A stretch of DNA of 64,000 bases from Rossellomorea marisflavi (GTDB lineage: Bacteria; Bacillota; Bacilli; Bacillales; Bacillaceae_B): contig NZ_LGUE01000004.1 of assembly GCF_001274775.1 (NCBI RefSeq), positions 728,163 to 792,162 of the forward strand. The letters run 5' to 3'. Made by a program: the position numbers and the translations under genes. Within the stretch, counting starts at the first letter, position 1. Each line of letters begins with the position of its first letter. Under the pieces are notes generated by a model, which saw only the letters and a program-made list of their open reading frames with translations, had not been told where the DNA came from and ran no database searches. This document shows positions 60,328 to 64,000 of the stretch, piece after piece.

Positions 60328-61629
60328 TTACTTTCGCGAGAATTGGGAGAAAATCGTATTGCTCTGGACTTTATACACATCTTTCCTGCAGATTGCATTG
60401 ATGATCCGCATATTCCTCTCGACGGAAAGTCCCAGGTTCGTGGCACTCGATCCATGTGAATGCTCCAGATTCGTCACCGTAAAGAAGTAGTGATCACGTT
60501 CTGGTTTCTCCTTGAATTGAAGCTGATAATCACGGGAGACTTTGAATTTCTTCTCATCTTCCCACACTATTTTGTCCTCGAATTCTTCAAAAAACCATTC
60601 GGGAATATTTGGCTTATATCCAGTAGCGAGGACCACCTTGTCCGCTGTATGCGTAAATGAGTCTTCTTCCTGCCATTGTTCGCAGCTGAGTTCATACTTC
60701 CCGTCGATTTCTCGGATTTCCTTTACCTCAGTAAGGGGCTGGATCGTGATATTCAACGGATCACCGCTCGATGAATGGTGGTAAAGAACCTTGTAGATCG
60801 CGTCCAGGGTTTCCTGATCGATGCCGTTTCTTAGGCGATCCAAGGTGCCGAGTGCCTTTTCCCGGTCTTCGAATGATAAACCGTGGAAGTAATCCACATA
60901 GTCCGGTGCCAGGAGCTCCTGCCCGAGCTTTGACGCTTCAAGCTGGAGGATCCCTTCGGAACGAGTGAACCAATGAAGCTCGTATTCATGGTGCCGCTTT
61001 TCTTTCAAAAGATCATAGAAAACTTCCGCTGCACTTTGACCCGAGCCGATGACCGTGATGGATTTCCCTTTCATGGTCGATTCCTTATGGAATAAATACT
61101 TGCTCGTATGGTGGACATCTTCCTCAGGCAAATCCTCCATCCCCTTAAGGATAAGGGGCTTGCTTCCCGTACCGAGGACCACATGATCGGCTTCGTAGAT
61201 TTCCGTCGCCCCCGTGGTCCGGTTCCTCACATTCACGCGATAGCCGTCCTCTATTTCCTCTACACCCGTCACTTCGCTGTTGAATTGGCAGGTCGGCAGC
61301 TGTCCTGCCACCCAGCGGGCGTAATCGTTGTATTCCTGCCTCGGCATCTCGAATGTCTGGAAGAAGAAAAATTTATACAAACGGTTATGAGTATGTAAAT
61401 AGTTCAGATAGCTGAATTTACTTTGAGGATTTGCGAAGGTCACGAGGTCCGCGATGAACGGTACCTGTAGATCCGTCAAATCGATGAGCATGCCTGGATG
61501 CCACATGAATTCAGGAGTTTGATCGAAAAATCTCACCTCGAGATCCGTCCTTTCTTCCATTAAAGCAGCCAATCCGAGATTATAAGGACCGATGCCGATT
61601 CCGACACAGTCCAATCGTTGTTTCACCAC
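60328..61629 (-). CDS. Lysine/ornithine N-monooxygenase (IucD/SidA family)
   Basis: 433 residues with FAD motif GIGIGPYNLGLAAL at the N-terminus, WHPGMLIDLTDLQVPFIADL (substrate region), NADPH motif VIGSGQSAAEVFYDL and the ATGYKPN motif. These enzymes N-hydroxylate lysine or ornithine side chains, the first step of hydroxamate siderophores such as aerobactin or schizokinen-type compounds. No siderophore synthetase (IucA/C) is in the window, so it acts alone here or pairs with a distant cluster. No Fur box was clear upstream. Confidence 0.88.
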   Translation of the reverse strand: MVKQRLDCVGIGIGPYNLGLAALMEERTDLEVRFFDQTPEFMWHPGMLIDLTDLQVPFIADLVTFANPQSKFSYLNYLHTHNRLYKFFFFQTFEMPRQEYNDYARWVAGQLPTCQFNSEVTGVEEIEDGYRVNVRNRTTGATEIYEADHVVLGTGSKPLILKGMEDLPEEDVHHTSKYLFHKESTMKGKSITVIGSGQSAAEVFYDLLKEKRHHEYELHWFTRSEGILQLEASKLGQELLAPDYVDYFHGLSFEDREKALGTLDRLRNGIDQETLDAIYKVLYHHSSSGDPLNITIQPLTEVKEIREIDGKYELSCEQWQEEDSFTHTADKVVLATGYKPNIPEWFFEEFEDKIVWEDEKKFKVSRDYQLQFKEKPERDHYFFTVTNLEHSHGSSATNLGLSVERNMRIINAICRKDVYKVQSNTIFSQFSRK

Positions 61630-61710
61630 AAGCTATTCCTCCTTTTCTCTCTTTTCCTTATTTTTACCCATAAACATGCCACCACTACCCTGTTTTCAAT
61701 AAATCCCCTC

Positions 61711-61737
61711 AAAAAAAAACCGATCCAGGGGATCAGC
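61711..61737 (-). terminator. Terminator of the methyltransferase gene
   Basis: GCTGATCC-CCT-GGATCGGT followed by nine T on the minus strand; overlaps the stop codon. Confidence 0.75.
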
Positions 61738-62722
61738 TTTTTTTGAACGTCATGGCGTACCATCCGCCTTCTTTCACTATGGGTTCGACCGTCTCGCATA
61801 TAAAGCCTGTTTTCTCCGCGAGGGTTTCCATCTCACCATGGGAGGGGATGGGATACAGATTCTGAAAGCTCATGAAGAAACTGTTGAAGGCACTGGAGAA
61901 CTGCTGACCGTGCTTCGACTTCTGCATGGGACTCAGGACAAAGAAAACGCCGCCTTCTTCCAGCCACTCCGATGCCTTATGGAAGAAGTCTTTACGCTCG
62001 GAGGGATCAATGTAATGGAACAGGTTATTGGCCATGATCATGTCGAAGCCGCTTTCCGGTTCATATGAGTGGAGATCCGCACACACCACATCGATATTCG
62101 GATAAGATTCAAGCGCTTCGGTCGCCGTTTTGGCAACGCCTTCATGAATCTCGATGCCGACCATCTTTTTATCAGGATGGCGCTCCCCGATCCGTCGGAT
62201 ATAGCCACCTTCTCCGCACCCCAGATCCAGAATCGTCGAGACATGATGCTTCTTGATTGCTTTCTGAACCTTCGGAAAAGCGAATCGCTCCAGCAATATT
62301 GACGTCTTGGCCACGGTCGAACCGTGGAGGTCAGAGTTGAAGTGCTGCTTCCGCTGATTCCTGAGCAGTTCTGGGTAGGAAAGCAGGGCCGGGATATGCA
62401 GCTCCATCATTTCCTTGAGGAGGATACCCGATGAATGGGGATCGCTCTTTGAAGAAGGAAGCTTCCACTTCCCCCTTGTCGACACTTTTGAATCGTCCTT
62501 CCTTTTTAAGTGCTTCAGGGATATGCCTACTTCCACCCACTGCTCCAACAAGTCCATTTCAAGATTTTTCTGGATGGCGATTTCCTGTATGGTGGCGGGT
62601 CGGGAGAAGCTGTCGAACAGATCGAGCTCATATCCCACATAGGCGTGCCAACTATATAGAAACGGAACATTCTTCTTCATCCATGACCGTGCCCTCCACA
62701 CCTTCACGATTTCACCGATCAT
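61733..62722 (-). CDS. SAM-dependent methyltransferase with N-terminal helix-turn region
   Basis: 329 residues. Motif I ILDLGCGEGGYIRRIG near residue 165, VGIEIHEGVAKTA motif II, MIMANNLFHYIDPSER motif IV/V. The N-terminal 130 residues (PATIQEIAIQKNLEMDLLEQW) resemble the winged-helix dimerisation part of O-methyltransferases that modify polyketides or quinones. The ATG at 62722 overlaps the upstream monooxygenase stop by four bases and follows GGAGG. Probably in one pathway with that monooxygenase. Confidence 0.82.
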   Translation of the reverse strand: MIGEIVKVWRARSWMKKNVPFLYSWHAYVGYELDLFDSFSRPATIQEIAIQKNLEMDLLEQWVEVGISLKHLKRKDDSKVSTRGKWKLPSSKSDPHSSGILLKEMMELHIPALLSYPELLRNQRKQHFNSDLHGSTVAKTSILLERFAFPKVQKAIKKHHVSTILDLGCGEGGYIRRIGERHPDKKMVGIEIHEGVAKTATEALESYPNIDVVCADLHSYEPESGFDMIMANNLFHYIDPSERKDFFHKASEWLEEGGVFFVLSPMQKSKHGQQFSSAFNSFFMSFQNLYPIPSHGEMETLAEKTGFICETVEPIVKEGGWYAMTFKKS

Positions 62723-64000
62723 ATCAGTTCCTCCTTTTCCTTCCATGGATAGTCTTGCTCTTCCGTGAATGATGCACCGAGTTTCTCTTCATTTGATAAA
62801 AATGATTTACGGAGGGGAAAAAGCCCCCCTTGGACCATCCGGTCATACAGGGTTTCCCTCCACATACCGAGACCTGAGATATTCAGCATCTGTTTGAACT
62901 GGGAGACCCGATCTTTCTCCATGCGCTGAAGGCTTTTATTCCGAAGCCACCCCACCGGTCTGTAGGGATAAGAGTAGGCAAGTGCTGAAAGATGACTGAG
63001 ATGGAGCTGATGGGAAACCCTGCGCTTCCGAACCTTCGGATACCACTCAAGATTGGCGGGATCCAGTCTGCCCGATGCATACATATCACAAAGCAGTTCC
63101 CCGAGTACGCTTCCGTCCTGGATCGCCATGTTCATACCTTCCCCTGCCATAGGGTGAACGGTATGAGCCGCATCACCGATCAATGCGAGATGATCTTTCA
63201 CATAGGTATCAGCATGATACTTCATCGGGACCATAAGCTGGATCTGCTTCCACTCTGTAATCTGATCCACGTATCCCTCAAGATCGGGACAGAGATCTAT
63301 GTAAAGCTTATGAAATTCTGAGATCGGCTTCTTACGCAATGACTTGTATTCCCCTGCAGGGATGAGATAGACAGAGCGCACTTCTTCGTTTGGAAGGGGG
63401 AAAAGACCAAGAAAGGATTGGTACGTCGACACGATCCGTCCTTTTGTCATATCGAGGGGTCTAGGGAAGGTGACCGTCAGGAAGTGATGATTGTATTTCC
63501 TCTCGCTCACTTCAATCCCCATGTAATCACGGGTAACGGAACTTCTGCCTTCTGCTCCTATGATGAATTCGCATTCGATATCAAAGGGTTCTTTTTCACT
63601 TCTGTCTTCCACTGTAACCGTCTTGCCGGAGATCTTTTTACATGCGGTGTTCCCCATATAGTGAAAGCTGGAGTATTCCTCCCCTTTGGCCCGTAGGATG
63701 TCTTTTAGCTTCTCATGATGGATCATAAGGGAGTAAGGATATTTCCCTGGAAGGATCGAATAGCTCATGGAAGAATGCTCCGCCCTCTTCCCTTTCAGTT
63801 CCACCAGCTCCAGTTCCGCTATGCGGTGACCATGGGAAAGCACCGGTTCGATCACACCTAATGAATCAAAAATATCCAGGCTTTTTGGTTGAAGAAGCTC
63901 CCCCTTATAGACAGGGCTAGGTCCGGGCAGCCTTTCAATGACCGTTACATCGATGCCGCATCTTGCCAACTTAAGTGCCAGGGTCAGTCCGCCGATTCCA
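62719..64000 (-). CDS. FAD-dependent aromatic-type monooxygenase (partial at window end)
   Basis: The reading frame is open to the last base, where GIGGLTLALKLARCGIDVTVIER shows the FAD dinucleotide fold (cut before its first Gly), so the N-terminus lies beyond the window. GD motif region HLALIGDAAHTVHPMAGEGM is the class A flavoprotein monooxygenase signature. More than 425 residues are seen. Such enzymes hydroxylate aromatic or polyketide substrates (UbiH/PHBH-like). Gene order with the methyltransferase suggests a small secondary-metabolism or quinone-type operon continuing to the right. Confidence 0.85.
   Translation of the reverse strand, partial: GIGGLTLALKLARCGIDVTVIERLPGPSPVYKGELLQPKSLDIFDSLGVIEPVLSHGHRIAELELVELKGKRAEHSSMSYSILPGKYPYSLMIHHEKLKDILRAKGEEYSSFHYMGNTACKKISGKTVTVEDRSEKEPFDIECEFIIGAEGRSSVTRDYMGIEVSERKYNHHFLTVTFPRPLDMTKGRIVSTYQSFLGLFPLPNEEVRSVYLIPAGEYKSLRKKPISEFHKLYIDLCPDLEGYVDQITEWKQIQLMVPMKYHADTYVKDHLALIGDAAHTVHPMAGEGMNMAIQDGSVLGELLCDMYASGRLDPANLEWYPKVRKRRVSHQLHLSHLSALAYSYPYRPVGWLRNKSLQRMEKDRVSQFKQMLNISGLGMWRETLYDRMVQGGLFPLRKSFLSNEEKLGASFTEEQDYPWKEKEELI

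Overview
The window reads as a chromosomal segment of a spore-forming Bacillaceae bacterium of moderate GC. The gene set (pdaA, yfjT, yfkAB, yfkD, yfkE, a yfkF-like MFS gene, yfkH, yfkK, yfkM) follows the order of the Bacillus subtilis yfj-yfk region. Strong GGAGG ribosome binding sites, sigma-A promoters, T-box leaders and spore or stress proteins agree with this. The base composition and gene mix would suit Rossellomorea (for example R. marisflavi), but that is inference.

Layout. 1-6.5 kb: small housekeeping genes (MepB-like, aminoglycoside-phosphotransferase-like, HAD phosphatase, FlaR-like kinase, PP2C, HIT), the HIT gene sitting behind an apparent T-box leader. 7.0-9.96 kb: a five-gene persulfide/sulfur-trafficking operon (DsrE, rhodanese, TusA-rhodanese, rhodanese-MBL, TusA) with a CsoR/CstR-type operator inside its promoter. 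10-20.9 kb: pdaA, class I fumarase, two acetyltransferases, yfjT, yfkAB, a cupin protein, yfkD and the yfkE cation exchanger. 20.9-22.4 kb: a gene-free zone holding five full copies and one deleted copy of a dispersed repeat of about 125 bp.

22.5-35.2 kb: a complete RiPP cluster on the minus strand. Three near-identical Ser/Cys/Gly-rich precursor genes are followed by a split LanB (glutamylation protein plus two separate SpaB_C-like proteins), a YcaO cyclodehydratase with an N-terminal zinc segment and a C-terminal PxPxP tail, two E1-like/RRE-like partner proteins, a SagB-type azoline dehydrogenase, a second two-part nitroreductase-like protein and a two-gene ABC exporter. The genes overlap or nearly touch and look like one operon. 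The logic is that of a thiopeptide (pyridine-centred) or a goadsporin-like dehydroamino-acid azole peptide. The cluster lies between yfkE and the yfkF-like gene, so it looks inserted into a conserved backbone.

35.7-47.9 kb: MFS transporter, a PfeT-like P1B ATPase with a perfect PerR box and a Fur-like box, a lipoprotein, the sulfate ABC transporter (binding protein, CysT, CysW, CysA) behind a leader with two tandem terminators, a methyltransferase, and a glucose/maltose-type PTS IIBC with an endonuclease/exonuclease/phosphatase-family protein. 48.0-48.8 kb: a partial repeat copy and three tandem 203-bp units of the dispersed repeat. 49-60 kb: a large membrane protein, an archaeal/eukaryotic-type prolyl-tRNA synthetase and an MFS exporter, each with its own promoter and T-box, small spore/stress proteins, the CstA carbon-starvation transporter with a cre site, and yfkH, a YtxH protein, yfkK and yfkM. 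60.3-64 kb: an N-hydroxylating siderophore-type monooxygenase, then a methyltransferase and an FAD monooxygenase that runs off the window end.
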